Of a stretch of 64,000 nucleotides of DNA, positions 17,897 to 32,357 are shown one piece after another (position 1 is the first letter of the stretch; each line of letters opens with the position of its first letter). Made by a program: the position numbers and the translations under genes. Source of the stretch: Pseudomonas sp. S06B 330 (GTDB lineage: Bacteria > Pseudomonadota > Gammaproteobacteria > Pseudomonadales > Pseudomonadaceae); the NCBI RefSeq assembly GCF_002845275.2, contig NZ_CP088149.1, positions 3,778,501 through 3,842,500 of the forward strand. The letters are read 5' to 3'. The notes under the pieces were generated by a model, which searched no databases, was not told the DNA's origin, and saw only the letters and a program-made list of their open reading frames with translations.

Positions 17897-19218
17897 GGCT
17901 TTCTCCGTTGCCGTGGGCTTTTGCGGTCCAGTTCGGCCAGGTGCTTGAGCTTCTCGCCGATCTTCAGTTCCAGGCCGCGCGGTACCGGTTGATAGTAGTT
18001 TCGCGGCGCCAGGTTGTCGGGGAAGTAGTCTTCGCCAGCAGCATAAGCATCGGGTTCATCGTGGGCATAGCGGTATTCGTCGCCATAACCCAGTTGCTTC
18101 ATCAGCTTGGTCGGCGCATTGCGCAGGTGCAACGGCACTTCCAGCGAACCATGCTCGCCAGCTTCGCGCAGGGCGGTTTTGAACCCCATGTACACGGCGT
18201 TACTCTTCGGCGCACAGGCCAGGTAAGTAATGGCCTGGGCCACTGCCAGTTCACCTTCGGGACTGCCCAGGCGTTCCTGCACGTCCCACGCGGCCAGGCA
18301 CAGGCTCAGGGCGCGCGGGTCGGCGTTGCCGATGTCTTCACTGGCCATGCGCACGACACGGCGGGCGATGTACAGCGGATCGCAGCCACCGTCGAGCATG
18401 CGCGCGAACCAGTACAGCGCACCATCGGGGTTGGAGCCGCGCACCGATTTGTGCAGTGCCGAAATCTGGTCGTAAAACGCTTCTCCGCCTTTGTCGAAAC
18501 GCCGGCGGCTGTCGCCGAGCAGGCTTTGCAGGAGCTCGACGTCAATTTCACCGCCATCTTCGGCCAGGTCCGAGGCATTTTCCAGAAAGTTGAGCATGCG
18601 CCGACCGTCACCGTCGGCAGCGGCCATGAGCATCTGGAAGGCTTCGTCACCGACCCGCAATTGGCGCTTGCCGAGGCCACGCTCTTCAGTCAGGGCACGG
18701 TTGACCAACTTGCGCAGGGCCATCTCGTCCAGACTTTTGAGTACATAGACCCGTGCGCGCGAGAGCAATGCATTGTTCAGTTCGAACGAAGGGTTTTCGG
18801 TAGTGGCACCAATGAAAATCAGCGTGCCGTCTTCAACGTACGGCAGGAACGCGTCTTGCTGTGACTTGTTGAAGCGGTGCACTTCATCGACAAACAGGAT
18901 GGTGCGCTTGCCGTATTGCCCGGCCTGCTGCTTGGCGATCTCCACCGCATGGCGGATTTCCTTGACCCCCGCCAGTACCGCCGAGACAGTTTCGAAGTGC
19001 GCGTCGCAAAATTGTGCCAGCAGCCGCGCCAGGGTGGTCTTGCCGACCCCGGGCGGGCCCCAGAATATCATCGAGTGCAGCGCGCCCTGCTCCAGCGCCT
19101 CACGCAGCGGCTTGCCGCGGGCCAGCAGATGCTCCTGGCCGACGTACTCGTCCAGGTTGGCCGGGCGCAGGCGCGCGGCCAGAGGCTGGGCTACAGGATC
19201 GCTACGAAACAGGTCCAT
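17893..19218 (-). CDS. rarA: Replication-associated recombination protein RarA (MgsA)
   Basis: The product is 441 residues, a clamp-loader-like AAA+ ATPase. Walker A is [16 protein letters not shown], Walker B is [16 protein letters not shown], and sensor 1 is [14 protein letters not shown]. The C-terminal MgsA region ([36 protein letters not shown]) mediates tetramerisation and SSB contact. It works at stalled replication forks. The start lies 18 nt downstream of the lolA stop, so the genes are probably in the same operon as in other pseudomonads. Confidence 0.95.
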
Positions 19219-19236
19219 GGACGGCGCTACTACCTC

Positions 19237-19860
19237 TTACTCAGAAATGACATCCGCGCCTTTGGGGATATCGAACTTGAATGTGCTCGCAGGGATCGTG
19301 CCGTTGGCCTTGACCCCGGTAAACAGAATATTGGTGCGCTGGCCGACGCTGTCGATCAGCTGCATATCATTGACCAGGCCCTTACGGAACGATAGACGCA
19401 GCGAGTCGAACAGCGTGTCTTTGGTTTTCGGCTTGAGGGTGAAGTCCATGACATCACCCTGCTCCTTGGAGCTGATATCGAAGCTCTGGCTGATCTTCGA
19501 AACGTCACCGGACAGCAGCAGTGCCGGCGTCTCGGTCAGGCGCTGGTCGAGCTTCTTGATGGTCGCCTGCTCCAGGTCCGGGTCCCACAGGGTGACAGTC
19601 TTGCCGTCGGAAACCACCACCTGCTCCTGTGGCGCATCGGTGTGCCAGTAGAACAGGCCAGGACGCTGAACCGCCATTTGCCCTGCCGTTTCCTGAAGCT
19701 GGGTGCCGCTACCATCCAGGGTCAGCTGGGAGAAACGGGCCTCAATGGTCCTGGACTTTTCCAGCAACTGGGTCAGACGCGCCACATCCTGCTCACCGGC
19801 AAATGCGGCGGTGCTGGACAGGGTCAAGGCAGAAACCAACATCATGCGAATCAGGCGCAT
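19237..19860 (-). CDS. lolA: Outer-membrane lipoprotein carrier protein LolA
   Basis: The product is 207 residues from the ATG at 19860 ([20 protein letters not shown]), with a Sec signal peptide cleaved after about AAFA. The mature protein ([40 protein letters not shown]) has the LolA beta-barrel sequence pattern. It shuttles lipoproteins across the periplasm from LolCDE to LolB. This start was chosen because AGGA lies 9 nt upstream; an ATG at 19872 is possible. It lies 63 nt downstream of ftsK. Confidence 0.93.
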   Translation of the reverse strand: MRLIRMMLVSALTLSSTAAFAGEQDVARLTQLLEKSRTIEARFSQLTLDGSGTQLQETAGQMAVQRPGLFYWHTDAPQEQVVVSDGKTVTLWDPDLEQATIKKLDQRLTETPALLLSGDVSKISQSFDISSKEQGDVMDFTLKPKTKDTLFDSLRLSFRKGLVNDMQLIDSVGQRTNILFTGVKANGTIPASTFKFDIPKGADVISE

Positions 19861-19923
19861 GGCAATCCTCATTGCAGTAAGAATGGGCCTGTGGCCGTTA
19901 CGGGCCACAGGCTGAGTAATTCA

Positions 19924-22332
19924 TCAGTCGCGGGACGGCCCAGGAGCAATCACTTCGCGCGAGCCGTTGGTGTTCATGGCGGTGACTACACCGGCCATCT
20001 CCATCGCCTCGATCATCCGCGCAGCGCGGTTGTAGCCGATCTTCAGCTTGCGCTGTACGGCGGAGATGGAGGCGCGGCGACTTTCCAGGACGAACTGGAC
20101 GGCTTCGTCGTACAACGCGTCGGTTTCGGCATCATCGTCACCGCCACCACTGCCGCCTTCAAAGCCGCTGCCCGCCTCTTCGACACCGTTGAGGATGTCG
20201 TCGTTGTAGTCCGGCGCGCCGCGCTGCTTCCACGCCTCGACCACACGGTGGACCTCTTCATCAGAAACGAAGGCGCCGTGTACGCGGATCGGCAGGCTGG
20301 TGCCAGGCGGCATGTAGAGCATGTCACCGTGACCGAGCAACTGCTCGGCGCCACCCTGGTCGATGATGGTCCGCGAATCGATCTTGCTCGACACCTGGAA
20401 CGCCATACGGGTCGGGATGTTGGCCTTGATCAGGCCGGTGATGACGTCTACCGACGGCCGCTGGGTCGCCAGGATCAAGTGGATCCCGGCGGCACGGGCC
20501 TTTTGGGCGATACGGGCGATCAGCTCTTCGACCTTCTTGCCGACGATCATCATCATGTCGGCAAACTCGTCGACCACCACAACGATGGTCGGTAGGGTTT
20601 TCAGCAGCGGCGGCACGTCGTCCATGCTTTCGCGCTTGAACATCGGGTCGTAGATTGGCTCGCCCGCTTCTTCAGCGTCTTTGACCTTGCGGTTGAAGCC
20701 CGCCAGGTTACGTACACCCATGGCCGCCATCAGTTTGTAGCGCCGCTCCATCTCGGCAACGCTCCAGCGCAGGGCGTTGGCAGCGTCCTTCATGTCGGTC
20801 ACCACTGGGCACAGCAGGTGCGGAATGCCTTCGTAGATCGACAGCTCGAGCATTTTCGGGTCAATCATGATCAGCTTGGCGTCTTCCGGACCCGACTTGA
20901 ACAGGATCGACAGAATCATCGCGTTGACACCTACCGACTTACCGGAACCGGTGGTACCGGCTACCAGCAGGTGCGGCATCTTCGCCAGGTCAGTGATCAC
21001 CGGCTTACCGCCGATATCGTGCCCCAGGGCCATGGTGACTGGCGATTTGGCTTCGTCGTATTGCGGCGACGACAGCACTTCGGAGAAGCGCACGATCTGC
21101 CGGTCTTCGTTGGGGATTTCGATACCGACGGTGGTCTTGCCAGGAATCACTTCAACCACACGCACGCTGGTCACTGCCAAGGAGCGGGCCAAGTCTTTGG
21201 CCAGGTTGGCGATACGGCTGACCTTGACGCCTGCGGCCGGCTGGATTTCGTAACGCGTAATCACCGGGCCGGGGTGAATGGAGTCCACCGACACTTCAAC
21301 GCCGAATTCTTTCAGTTTGATTTCCAGCAGGTGACCGACACCGGCCAGGGATTCAGGTGAGTAATTGACCTGCTTTTTCTCGGCAGGGTCGAGGATCGAG
21401 ATCGGTGGCAAGGTGCCTTCGATGGCGCTATCGACAAACAGCGGCGCCTGTTTTTCTTTCTGCACACGCTTGCTCGGCTCAGGCGCCTTGACCGGCGCTG
21501 GCATGATCACCGGCGCCGGCTGCTGCGCGCGCTCGGCCACATGCTTGCTCAGGGCCTGGTCACGCTCGATGATGCGTTCCTTGGCCTTGGCCTGCTCACG
21601 GCGATCCGGCACCGCCGGGGCGACTACGTCATGGACCTGGTCATCGACCTCGCGCAGCTGGGCCACCAGGCGCTTGCGCTCATTACGCGCGGCCCACCAA
21701 CGATTGGCGGCGCCCTGGAACAACTCAAACAGGTCGAGCGTGATCTTGCCGGTAATGTCCATGACCTTGAACCAGGACAGGTCGGTAAACACCGTCAGGC
21801 CGAACAGGAACAGGGCGATAAACATCAGGGTGCTGCCCTGCACGTTCAGGGCGTTCTTGGCCAGGTCACCAAGGCTTTCACCCAGCGCGCCACCGGCCGA
21901 AGCTGGCAGGCTGGCAGCGGAATGAAAGTGGATATGCGCCAGCGCCGCGCCCGACAGCACCAGGAACACCAGACCGATCAGGCGCCAGGAGAACAGCCAG
22001 CCGCTCCACTGCCAGGGCTGGTGACGCTCACGGAAGATCTGCCAGGTCTTGATCGCCAGCAGCAACGGGAAAATATAGGCGAAATAGCCCAACACCATGA
22101 ACAGGACATCAGCGAAGTAAGCACCCGCACGTCCGGCGGCATTTTGCACCTGCTCGACGTTGCTGGTGTGGCTGAAACCCGGATCAGCCTGGTCGTAGGT
22201 CAGCAGCGCCATCCACAGGTACAGGCACAGCGCCCCCATGGCGATCAGCGCACCTTCCTTGAGGCGATAATGCAGCTGCTGGCGCCAGAGCGGCACAGGC
22301 AAGGGATTCGATGTTGCGGTGGATTTCTTCAA
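19924..22332 (-). CDS. ftsK: DNA translocase FtsK
   Basis: The product is 802 residues. Four N-terminal membrane helices (residues about 25-190) anchor it at the septum. A short linker replaces the very long one of E. coli. The motor has Walker [16 protein letters not shown] and Walker [17 protein letters not shown]. The C-terminal winged-helix gamma domain ([20 protein letters not shown]) reads KOPS and activates XerCD at dif. It couples division to chromosome segregation. It is divergent from aat across a 327-bp region. Confidence 0.97.
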   Translation of the reverse strand: MKKSTATSNPLPVPLWRQQLHYRLKEGALIAMGALCLYLWMALLTYDQADPGFSHTSNVEQVQNAAGRAGAYFADVLFMVLGYFAYIFPLLLAIKTWQIFRERHQPWQWSGWLFSWRLIGLVFLVLSGAALAHIHFHSAASLPASAGGALGESLGDLAKNALNVQGSTLMFIALFLFGLTVFTDLSWFKVMDITGKITLDLFELFQGAANRWWAARNERKRLVAQLREVDDQVHDVVAPAVPDRREQAKAKERIIERDQALSKHVAERAQQPAPVIMPAPVKAPEPSKRVQKEKQAPLFVDSAIEGTLPPISILDPAEKKQVNYSPESLAGVGHLLEIKLKEFGVEVSVDSIHPGPVITRYEIQPAAGVKVSRIANLAKDLARSLAVTSVRVVEVIPGKTTVGIEIPNEDRQIVRFSEVLSSPQYDEAKSPVTMALGHDIGGKPVITDLAKMPHLLVAGTTGSGKSVGVNAMILSILFKSGPEDAKLIMIDPKMLELSIYEGIPHLLCPVVTDMKDAANALRWSVAEMERRYKLMAAMGVRNLAGFNRKVKDAEEAGEPIYDPMFKRESMDDVPPLLKTLPTIVVVVDEFADMMMIVGKKVEELIARIAQKARAAGIHLILATQRPSVDVITGLIKANIPTRMAFQVSSKIDSRTIIDQGGAEQLLGHGDMLYMPPGTSLPIRVHGAFVSDEEVHRVVEAWKQRGAPDYNDDILNGVEEAGSGFEGGSGGGDDDAETDALYDEAVQFVLESRRASISAVQRKLKIGYNRAARMIEAMEMAGVVTAMNTNGSREVIAPGPSRD

Positions 22333-22659
22333 AACGCTTCTATTCCTGCGCTCAATGCGCGTCCAACAGTGTGTGACCTAATTGAACAGTCAATAAACCA
22401 CTACTTTTAACATTACTGCCCGCCTACCGCCATGGCGGCACGCCAGAAACAAGCGTAAACGGGGGCCAATTTCCTATATCGCAATTTGAGCACGCATTTT
22501 CTTTTGTGACAAAGGCTTATGCGCTGTTTTTATCCAAGTGTGACAACAAAGCCGGTTGCAAGTTGCTTGAAGGGTTCACACCCTGCAGATGCAGGCTTGC
22601 CCCACGACACCCTTTCAGGCAATGCTGACCGCCCTCCCCTCCTCCATCACTGAACGACG
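22333..22659. promoter_or_regulatory. Divergent ftsK/aat intergenic region
   Basis: The region is A+T-rich near ftsK (AATTTCCTATATCGCAATTT and CATTACTGCCC) and G+C-rich near aat. It must hold promoters for both genes, but no pair of -35/-10 boxes is clear enough to fix. I see no gene or terminator. Confidence 0.5.
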
Positions 22660-23340
22660 ATGCTGACCTGGTTGAGCCGCGACACCCTTACATTCCCCCC
22701 GTTGGACAAAGCCATGCGCGACCCCAACGGCCTGCTTGCCGCCGGCGGCGACCTCAGCGCCGAACGCCTGGTACAGGCCTACCGCCACGGCTGCTTCCCC
22801 TGGTATCAGGACGGCCAGCCGATCCTCTGGTGGTCGCCCGACCCACGCACGGTGCTGTTTCCCGACGAACTGCACGTGTCGCGCTCGCTGCGTAAATTCA
22901 TCCGCCAAGGTCACTATCAGGTCAGCTTCGACCAGGATTTTGCCGCGGTCATCGCCGCTTGCGCCGCGCCTCGCGACTACGCTGATGGCACCTGGATTAC
23001 CGACAATATGCAGGCCGCCTACCTGAAGCTGCATCAACAGGGCTTTGCCCATTCAGTGGAGGTGCGTCAGGACGGTGAACTGGTCGGCGGCCTGTACGGC
23101 CTGGCCATGGGTCGATTGTTTTTCGGCGAATCCATGTTCAGCCGCGCCGACAATGCCTCAAAGGTCGGCTTCGTCACCCTGGTCGAGCACCTGCAACAGG
23201 CCGGTTTTGTCCTGATTGACTGCCAGATGCCGACCGATCACCTGCACAGCCTCGGTGCCCGAGCCATTGCGCGCGCAAGCTTTGCCGACTACCTGCAGCG
23301 TTATGTCGAGCAACCCAACAGCGCCAGCTGGGTTTGCTAG
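22660..23340 (+). CDS. aat: Leucyl/phenylalanyl-tRNA-protein transferase
   Basis: The product is 226 residues. The family signature is continuous: [57 protein letters not shown] and [15 protein letters not shown]. The enzyme adds Leu or Phe from tRNA to proteins with N-terminal Lys or Arg, making primary N-degrons that ClpS delivers to ClpAP. Both clpS and clpA lie 3.5 kb downstream on the other strand. bpt follows after 57 nt and is probably co-transcribed. Confidence 0.97.
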   Translation: MLTWLSRDTLTFPPLDKAMRDPNGLLAAGGDLSAERLVQAYRHGCFPWYQDGQPILWWSPDPRTVLFPDELHVSRSLRKFIRQGHYQVSFDQDFAAVIAACAAPRDYADGTWITDNMQAAYLKLHQQGFAHSVEVRQDGELVGGLYGLAMGRLFFGESMFSRADNASKVGFVTLVEHLQQAGFVLIDCQMPTDHLHSLGARAIARASFADYLQRYVEQPNSASWVC

Positions 23341-23397
23341 GCGAGTTTTTCCAGCTGGCTTACACTTAATTCTAAAGCACCTCCCGAGGGGTTGATC

Positions 23398-24105
23398 ATG
23401 ACAGAGCTGGCGCGGTTGAAGTTTTATGCCACTCAACCCCATTCCTGCAGCTACCTGCCAGACGAGCAAGCCACCACGCTGTTTCTCGACCCGAGCCAGC
23501 CGATGGATGTAAATGTCTACGCAGACCTGTCGGAAATGGGCTTTCGGCGCAGCGGCGATCACCTGTATCGCCCGCACTGCCAGAACTGCAATGCCTGTGT
23601 GCCGGCACGGATCCCGGCTGCGCGCTTTTTGCCTAATCGCCAGCAAAAACGCATCCTCAAGCGCAATGCCGACCTCACGGTCACCGCTGCCCGCCCGGCA
23701 TTCAAAGAGGAACATTTCGAGCTGTACCGGCGTTACATCGAACAACGACACGCCGACGGCGACATGTACCCGCCCAGCCGTGACCAGTTCGCCACCTTCC
23801 TGGTCCGCGACCTGCCGTTTTCACGTTTTTATGAGTTTCGCCTAAATGGGAGACTGCTCGCTGTCGCAGTCACTGACCTGCTGCCCAACGGCCTGTCAGC
23901 GGTCTATACCTTCTACGATCCCGACGAGGAGCGCCGCAGCCTCGGCCGCTTCGCCATCCTCTGGCAGATCACCGAAGCCCTGCGCCAGGAACTGGACGCG
24001 GTCTACCTCGGCTACTGGATCAAAAACTGCAAAAAGATGAACTACAAGACCCAGTACCGCCCCATTGAGCTACTGATCAATCAACGTTGGGTGACCCTGA
24101 ACTGA
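23398..24105 (+). CDS. bpt: Aspartate/glutamate leucyltransferase
   Basis: The product is 235 residues from the ATG at 23398. The N-terminal cysteine cluster typical of ATE-type transferases is visible ([28 protein letters not shown]). The C-terminal core has [20 protein letters not shown] and [20 protein letters not shown]. Bpt adds Leu to N-terminal Asp or Glu, a second route to ClpS substrates beside Aat. CCCGAGGGG lies upstream as a Shine-Dalgarno. infA follows after a 104-bp gap. Confidence 0.95.
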   Translation: MTELARLKFYATQPHSCSYLPDEQATTLFLDPSQPMDVNVYADLSEMGFRRSGDHLYRPHCQNCNACVPARIPAARFLPNRQQKRILKRNADLTVTAARPAFKEEHFELYRRYIEQRHADGDMYPPSRDQFATFLVRDLPFSRFYEFRLNGRLLAVAVTDLLPNGLSAVYTFYDPDEERRSLGRFAILWQITEALRQELDAVYLGYWIKNCKKMNYKTQYRPIELLINQRWVTLN

Positions 24106-24209
24106 AATCATTGGCTTAAAGTCCATTTTTTGGGCACAATGCACGCCACTTTTTTTGCCTGGCGCAGTTGTGCACCGGGCCATTAACTGGACACCGAGGG
24201 CTTTACTGC

Positions 24210-24428
24210 ATGTCGAAAGAAGACAGCTTCGAAATGGAAGGCACTGTCGTCGACACCCTGCCCAACACCATGTTCCGTGTGGAGTTGGAAAATGGGCACG
24301 TCGTTACCGCGCATATCTCCGGAAAAATGCGCAAGAACTACATTCGTATTCTGACCGGTGACAAGGTCCGCGTCGAACTGACGCCTTATGACCTGAGCAA
24401 GGGGCGCATCACCTACCGCGCCCGCTAA
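24210..24428 (+). CDS. infA: Translation initiation factor IF-1
   Basis: The product is 72 residues, [20 protein letters not shown] through GRITYRAR, the standard S1/OB-fold protein. It binds the ribosomal A site during initiation. CACCGAGGG is upstream and a strong terminator lies 11 nt after the stop. Linkage to aat and bpt is common in gammaproteobacteria. Confidence 0.98.
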
Positions 24429-24439
24429 GCGACACCAAC

Positions 24440-24470
24440 AAAAACGCCCGGCTATATGCCGGGCGTTTTT
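24440..24470 (+). terminator. Terminator after infA
   Basis: A stem of AAAAACGCCCGGC and GCCGGGCGTTTTT surrounds a short TATAT loop. It is symmetrical enough to work in both directions. Confidence 0.9.
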
Positions 24471-24486
24471 GTTGGCCTTTGAAAAG

Positions 24487-24558
24487 TATCGCCCGGCAAG
24501 TCCAGCCCCCACACTGTCACATTGAAACCCTTGTGGGAGCCGGCGTTACCGGCGATGA
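24487..24558. repeat. REP elements, inverted pair
   Basis: A degenerate arm (ATCGCCCGGCAAGTCCAGCC) is followed by a clearer inverted arm (TTGTGGGAGCCGGCGTTACC plus GGCGATG). They lie between the convergent ends of infA and clpA. Confidence 0.7.
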
Positions 24559-24579
24559 GCCGCAGCGGCCCGACCTTTC

Positions 24580-26850
24580 TTATGCCATCTCAGCGGTAGT
24601 TTCGAAGTCGAACACCAACTCGCCATCGCGAATATCGATGTGCACCACTCCGCCATGCTCAGCCAGCTCGCCAAACAGGATCTCTTCAGCCAGAGGCCGC
24701 TTGATCTTGTCCTGAATCAGCCGCGCCATTGGCCGTGCGCCCATCTGCGCATCGTAACCACCGGCAGCCAGCCAACTGCGCGCCGCATCGCTCACCTCCA
24801 GCAGAACACGCTTGTCTTCCAACTGCGCCTGCAGCTCGGTGAGGAACTTGTCCACCACACTCTTGATCACGTCGTGACTGAGGCGACCAAACTGGATGAT
24901 CGTGTCCAGACGGTTGCGGAACTCCGGCGTGAAGCTCTTCTTGATCACTTCCATGGCGTCGGAGGAGTGATCCTGCTGAGTGAAGCCGATCGAGGCTCGC
25001 GCAGCAGTTTCAGCACCGGCGTTGGTGGTCATGATGACGATGACGTTACGGAAATCCGCCTTGCGCCCGTTGTTGTCGGTCAGGGTACCGTGGTCCATCA
25101 CCTGCAGCAGCAGGTTGAAGACTTCCGGATGGGCCTTCTCGATTTCATCGAGCAACAGTACGCAATGCGGCTGCTTGGTGATGGCCTCGGTGAGCAAACC
25201 GCCCTGATCGAAACCAACATAGCCTGGAGGCGCACCGATCAGGCGCGAAACGGTATGACGCTCCATGTACTCGGACATGTCGAAGCGTACCAGCTCGACG
25301 CCCAAGGCCTTGGCCAACTGGCGCGCTGCTTCGGTTTTACCGACACCCGTGGGGCCAGCAAACAGGAACGAACCAACCGGCTTATCAGGCGCCTTCAACC
25401 CGGCACGCGACAGCTTGATGGCAGTGGCCAGCGAATCGATCGCCGCATCCTGGCCGAACACCGTCAGCTTCAGGTCACGCTCAAGGTTACGCAGCAGCTC
25501 CTTGTCGGAACTGGTCACGTGTTTTGGCGGTATCCGCGCGATTTTCGCGACGATGTCTTCGACTTGCGGTACTTCGATACGCTTGACGCGCATTTCGACC
25601 GGCTGCAGACGCTGGTAGGCACCCGCTTCGTCGATGACATCGATAGCCTTGTCAGGCATGTGGCGATCATTGATGTAACGGGCTGCCAACTCGGCAGCAG
25701 CGCGCAGGGCCTCATCACTGTATTCGATATTGTGATGCGACTCGAAACGCCCCTTGAGCCCACGCAAGATGCCCACAGTGTCTTCCACCGAGGGCTCGCT
25801 GACATCGACCTTCTGGAAGCGCCGCGCCAAGGCCCGGTCCTTCTCGAAGATGCCACGAAACTCCTGAAACGTGGTCGATCCGATGCAACGGATATCACCC
25901 GAAGACAGCAACGGCTTGAGCAGGTTGGAAGCGTCCATGACGCCACCTGAGGCCGCACCGGCACCGATGATGGTGTGGATCTCGTCAATGAACAGGATCG
26001 CCTGTGGCCGTTTACGCAATTCGTTCAGCAGCGCCTTGAAGCGCTTCTCGAAGTCACCACGGTACTTGGTGCCGGCCAACAGCGCACCGAGGTCCAGGGA
26101 GTAGACCACGCTTTGCGCCAGCAGGTCAGGCACCTGGCCATCGACGATTCGCTTGGCCAAGCCTTCCGCAATGGCCGTCTTGCCGACACCGGCCTCACCG
26201 ACCAGCAACGGGTTATTCTTGCGGCGACGCGCAAGGATCTGCGCCACACGCTCGACTTCCAGCTCACGACCGACCAGCGGATCAATCCGCCCTTGACGGG
26301 CTTGTTCGTTGAGGTTGCTGGCATAGGCATCCAGCGGATTGCCCGACGATGACGTTTCGCCGCCATCCTCGTCCTGCATATCTTGCTCGCCGTCGGAGTG
26401 CTCACCATGGCCCGGCACCTTGGAGATACCATGGGCGATGTAGTTGACCACATCGATACGCGCCACGCTCTGCTGCTTGAGCAGAAACACCGCCTGGCTT
26501 TCCTGTTCGCTGAAAATCGCAACCAGCACATTGGCGCCGGTGACTTCACGCTTGCCCGAGCTCTGGACATGAAAGACTGCGCGCTGCAATACACGCTGGA
26601 AGCCCAGGGTTGGCTGGGTTTCACGGTCCTCGTCATGCACGGGGATCAATGGCGTGGTGGAGTCGATAAACTCCTGCAGGTCGTGTTTGAGTTTGTCGAG
26701 GTTCGCGCCGCAGGCGCGCAGAACGGTCGCGGCGGCCTCATTATCCAATAGTGCCAGCAGCAGGTGCTCGACGGTCATGAACTCATGACGCTTCGAACGT
26801 GCCTCCTTGAAGGCCAGATTGAGGGTGACTTCGAGCTCGCGGTTTAACAT
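24580..26850 (-). CDS. clpA: ATP-dependent Clp protease ATP-binding subunit ClpA
   Basis: The product is 756 residues. The N-domain ([20 protein letters not shown]), which docks ClpS, is followed by two AAA+ modules with Walker A motifs [18 protein letters not shown] and [18 protein letters not shown], each with Walker B ([21 protein letters not shown]). It unfolds substrates for ClpP. The linker between N-domain and D1 is acidic and Ser/Gly-rich. The order clpS-clpA on the minus strand, facing cspD, is the usual pseudomonad arrangement. Confidence 0.97.
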   Translation of the reverse strand: MLNRELEVTLNLAFKEARSKRHEFMTVEHLLLALLDNEAAATVLRACGANLDKLKHDLQEFIDSTTPLIPVHDEDRETQPTLGFQRVLQRAVFHVQSSGKREVTGANVLVAIFSEQESQAVFLLKQQSVARIDVVNYIAHGISKVPGHGEHSDGEQDMQDEDGGETSSSGNPLDAYASNLNEQARQGRIDPLVGRELEVERVAQILARRRKNNPLLVGEAGVGKTAIAEGLAKRIVDGQVPDLLAQSVVYSLDLGALLAGTKYRGDFEKRFKALLNELRKRPQAILFIDEIHTIIGAGAASGGVMDASNLLKPLLSSGDIRCIGSTTFQEFRGIFEKDRALARRFQKVDVSEPSVEDTVGILRGLKGRFESHHNIEYSDEALRAAAELAARYINDRHMPDKAIDVIDEAGAYQRLQPVEMRVKRIEVPQVEDIVAKIARIPPKHVTSSDKELLRNLERDLKLTVFGQDAAIDSLATAIKLSRAGLKAPDKPVGSFLFAGPTGVGKTEAARQLAKALGVELVRFDMSEYMERHTVSRLIGAPPGYVGFDQGGLLTEAITKQPHCVLLLDEIEKAHPEVFNLLLQVMDHGTLTDNNGRKADFRNVIVIMTTNAGAETAARASIGFTQQDHSSDAMEVIKKSFTPEFRNRLDTIIQFGRLSHDVIKSVVDKFLTELQAQLEDKRVLLEVSDAARSWLAAGGYDAQMGARPMARLIQDKIKRPLAEEILFGELAEHGGVVHIDIRDGELVFDFETTAEMA

Positions 26851-26880
26851 AGCTTCACCTCATACCCAAGTGGTCGGCGA

Positions 26881-27243
26881 TTAACCGTCCTTCTCGATTT
26901 CACAGAGTAGCGGATGCTGGCTTTCCCTTGCGTATTGGTTGACCTGCATGGCCTTGGTTTCGGCGATGTCGCGGGTAAACAATCCGCATACTGCCCGTCC
27001 TTCTGTATGGACGGCTAGCATGACCTTGGTCGCCAGCTCGCGATTCAGGTTAAAAAACACCTCGAGCACTTCGACGACGAAATCCATCGGTGTGTAGTCA
27101 TCGTTGAACAAAACCACCTTATACATGGGTGGTGCCTGCAGGGCCGGCTTGGCCTCCTGTACCGCCAGGCCAGCACCATCGTCCTCATGCGATTGCGGGC
27201 GATCCTGATTGAATGTTAGTCGAATCTGGCTATGTGCATGCAT
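26881..27243 (-). CDS. clpS: Clp protease adaptor ClpS
   Basis: The product is 120 residues from the ATG at 27243 ([17 protein letters not shown]). The N-degron-binding core is complete: [20 protein letters not shown] with the NDDYTPMD signature, and [20 protein letters not shown]. It delivers proteins with N-terminal Leu, Phe, Trp or Tyr to ClpA. The long flexible N-terminal tail matches ClpS's role as a partial threading lure. It lies 30 nt before clpA and is divergent from cspD. Confidence 0.96.
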   Translation of the reverse strand: MHAHSQIRLTFNQDRPQSHEDDGAGLAVQEAKPALQAPPMYKVVLFNDDYTPMDFVVEVLEVFFNLNRELATKVMLAVHTEGRAVCGLFTRDIAETKAMQVNQYARESQHPLLCEIEKDG

Positions 27244-27467
27244 GGAAAGAATTTCATCATTTCGGCAAGTTGGTTTATGGGTTGACCGCACAGGCGACGC
27301 GGGATTGCCGTCACCTCACCTTGACTATCGGCAAAACGGTGTTACAACCAATAAGAACCCACCGTGGTCGATAAAGATCCGCGCAGTCAACCAGAATTTT
27401 CGCAGGTTCATATGCGGATGGAGTGGATGATACTCCAGTGATGGAGTCCTTTGCAGAGGGAATGAGG

Positions 27468-27722
27468 ATGGCAAGCGGTAAAGTCAAGTGGTTCAACAAT
27501 GCCAAGGGCTATGGATTCATCAATGAAGATGGCAAAACAGAGGATCTGTTTGCTCATTACTCGGCCATTCAAATGGAAGGTTATAAAACATTGAAGGCCG
27601 GCCAACCTGTCAGCTTCGAGATCATCCAGGGCCCCAAAGGACTGCACGCGGTAAATATCTCCAATGCCGCGACGCAAATCACTGCCTCGCCCACCAGCAA
27701 CCCGGTAACGGCCGACGCCTGA
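27468..27722 (+). CDS. cspD: Cold-shock-domain protein CspD
   Basis: The product is 84 residues from the ATG at 27468 ([20 protein letters not shown]). RNP1 is KGYGFI and RNP2-like is DLFAHYS. A short tail ([12 protein letters not shown]) follows the OB fold. E. coli CspD is a single-strand DNA binder that inhibits replication in stationary phase; the linkage to clpS-clpA is conserved. A strong terminator follows. Confidence 0.95.
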   Translation: MASGKVKWFNNAKGYGFINEDGKTEDLFAHYSAIQMEGYKTLKAGQPVSFEIIQGPKGLHAVNISNAATQITASPTSNPVTADA

Positions 27723-27740
27723 CCCACCCCGGCAGACAAT

Positions 27741-27778
27741 AAAAAACCGGCCAACCCATGAGAGTTGGCCGGTTTTTT
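27741..27778 (+). terminator. Bidirectional terminator between cspD and icd
   Basis: AAAAAACCGGCCAAC and GTTGGCCGGTTTTTT form a 15-bp stem with an 8-nt loop, A-tract on one side and T-tract on the other. It separates two convergent genes. Confidence 0.92.
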
Positions 27779-27786
27779 GTGACGTT

Positions 27787-29043
27787 TTACATGTGCTTGA
27801 TCAGGGCCTCACCGAAACCGGAACTGGTGACCAGGGTTGCGCCATCCATCAGACGCTCGAAGTCATAGGTCACCGTCTTGGCAGCAATAGCGCCATTGGT
27901 ACCTTTGATAATCAGATCCGCCGCCTCAGTCCAGCCCAGGTGACGCAGCATCATCTCAGCCGAGAGAATCACTGAACCGGGGTTTACCTGGTCCTTGCCA
28001 GCGTATTTTGGCGCGGTACCGTGCGTGGCTTCGAACATTGCCACGGTATCAGACAGGTTGGCACCCGGCGCAATACCGATACCACCAACTTCCGCCGCCA
28101 GGGCGTCAGAAAGGTAGTCACCGTTGAGGTTGAGAGTGGCAATCACGTCGTATTCAGCCGGACGCAGGAGGATCTGCTGGAGCATGGCGTCAGCGATGGC
28201 ATCTTTGACAATCACTTCACGACCGGTTTTCGGGTTCTTGAACTTCATCCACGGGCCGCCGTCGAGCAGCTCGGCGCCGAATTCGTTCTTGGCGATCTCG
28301 TAGCCCCAATCTTTGAAGGCACCTTCGGTGAACTTCATGATGTTGCCTTTGTGCACGATGGTCAGCGACTTGCGGTCGTTATCCACTACATACTGCAGGG
28401 CTTTACGCACCAGGCGCTGAGTACCCTCTTTGGACACCGGCTTGATGCCGATACCGCAATCCTGGTCGAAACGGATCTTGGTAACGCCCATTTCTTCTTT
28501 GAGGAACTTGATGACCTTGTTCGCCTCGGGCGAACCGGCTTTCCATTCGATACCGGCATAAATGTCTTCGGAGTTTTCCCGGAAGATCACCATATCGACG
28601 TCGCCAGGCTTTTTCACCGGGCTGGGCACACCCTGGAACCACACCACAGGACGCAGGCAGACATACAGGTCCAGCTGCTGGCGCAGGGCCACGTTGAGAG
28701 AGCGAATACCGCCACCGACCGGGGTGGTCAGCGGGCCTTTGATGGAGACGACGTAATCTTTGACCGCGTCCAGGGTTTCCTGAGGCAGCCAGGTATCCTG
28801 GTCATACACCTGGGTGGCCTTTTCACCGGCATAGACTTCCATCCAGGAAATCTTGCGCTTGCCCCCATAGGCTTTTTCTACAGCAGCATCGACCACTTTG
28901 ATCATGACGGGACTGACGTCTACGCCAATGCCGTCGCCTTCGATGAACGGGATGATCGGATTATCAGGAACATTGAGAGAATGGTCCGCATTGACGGTGA
29001 TTTTGTCGCCGACTGCCGGAACCTTGATTTTCTGGTATCCCAT
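27787..29043 (-). CDS. icd: NADP-dependent isocitrate dehydrogenase, dimeric type
   Basis: The product is 418 residues ([20 protein letters not shown]). The isocitrate-binding region [20 protein letters not shown] contains the serine that AceK phosphorylates in enterics, and [16 protein letters not shown] is conserved. The enzyme oxidises isocitrate to 2-oxoglutarate in the TCA cycle. It stands divergent from the monomeric idh, which catalyses the same reaction. About 115 bp upstream is a 17-bp sequence found again before aceA, the competing enzyme. Confidence 0.97.
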   Translation of the reverse strand: MGYQKIKVPAVGDKITVNADHSLNVPDNPIIPFIEGDGIGVDVSPVMIKVVDAAVEKAYGGKRKISWMEVYAGEKATQVYDQDTWLPQETLDAVKDYVVSIKGPLTTPVGGGIRSLNVALRQQLDLYVCLRPVVWFQGVPSPVKKPGDVDMVIFRENSEDIYAGIEWKAGSPEANKVIKFLKEEMGVTKIRFDQDCGIGIKPVSKEGTQRLVRKALQYVVDNDRKSLTIVHKGNIMKFTEGAFKDWGYEIAKNEFGAELLDGGPWMKFKNPKTGREVIVKDAIADAMLQQILLRPAEYDVIATLNLNGDYLSDALAAEVGGIGIAPGANLSDTVAMFEATHGTAPKYAGKDQVNPGSVILSAEMMLRHLGWTEAADLIIKGTNGAIAAKTVTYDFERLMDGATLVTSSGFGEALIKHM

Positions 29044-31675
<2,632 letters not shown>

Positions 31676-31696
31676 GGTTCACTTGACGTAACATCA

Positions 31697-31732
31697 GAAG
31701 CCCCGGCCACGCACCGGGGCTTCTGCTTTTTC
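31697..31732 (+). terminator. Terminator after idh
   Basis: AGAAGCCCCGG and CCGGGGCTTCT form an 11-bp stem with a 7-nt loop, followed by GCTTTTTC. Confidence 0.85.
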
Positions 31733-31749
31733 GGACTACAGCAGCGCCC

Positions 31750-31817
31750 CTATCACTGGCAAGCCAGCTCCCAGAGGTCAGCGGTGATCCCGTGGGAGCT
31801 GGCTTGCCAGCGATAGG
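31750..31817. repeat. REP elements, inverted pair
   Basis: CTATCACTGGCAAGCCAGCT plus CCCAG and the inverted GTGGGAGCTGGCTTGCCAGC plus GATAGG face each other across about 16 bp. Confidence 0.85.
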
Positions 31818-31846
31818 GCCCTAGAGATCACCCAAGGACCTCGCAC

Positions 31847-32287
31847 ATGACCTGGCAACCGCATATCACTGTCGCCACCCTCATCGAAGACCAGGGCCGC
31901 TTCCTCATGGTCGAAGAATTCAAAGCCGGCAAGCATGTCTTCAATCAGCCCGCCGGCCACCTGGAGGCCAACGAAAGCCTGCTCGACGCAGCCCTGCGCG
32001 AAACCCTCGAAGAAACCGCCTGGGAGGTCGAGCTGACAGGGGTTGTCGGCATCTATCTCTATACTGCCCCCAGTAACGGCGTGACCTACCAGCGCATCTG
32101 CTTTGCCGCCCGCCCGCTCAAACACCACCCTGAGCGCGCTCTGGACAGCGACATCGTCCGCGCCGTGTGGCTGACCCGCGAGGAGCTGCTGGCCGACCCC
32201 GCACGCTGGCGCAGCGAGCTGGTGCCACGCTGCATTGACGATTACCTGACCGGGCCGCTGCACAGCCTGGCCTTAATCCGCGACTGA
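31847..32287 (+). CDS. nudJ: Nudix hydrolase NudJ-like
   Basis: The product is 146 residues. The Nudix box is GHLEANESLLDAALRETLEE followed by TAWEVEL. NudJ-type enzymes hydrolyse pyrimidine and thiamine pyrophosphates. Location directly before mnmA is conserved with E. coli (nudJ-mnmA-hflD-purB), which supports the assignment. The stop is 70 nt before the mnmA start. Confidence 0.9.
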   Translation: MTWQPHITVATLIEDQGRFLMVEEFKAGKHVFNQPAGHLEANESLLDAALRETLEETAWEVELTGVVGIYLYTAPSNGVTYQRICFAARPLKHHPERALDSDIVRAVWLTREELLADPARWRSELVPRCIDDYLTGPLHSLALIRD

Positions 32288-32357
32288 CAGCGACGATGCC
32301 TTGCGGCCCACAGCCTGATAGAATCGTTGTCTTTTTCCAGATACACAGCCGGTACCT

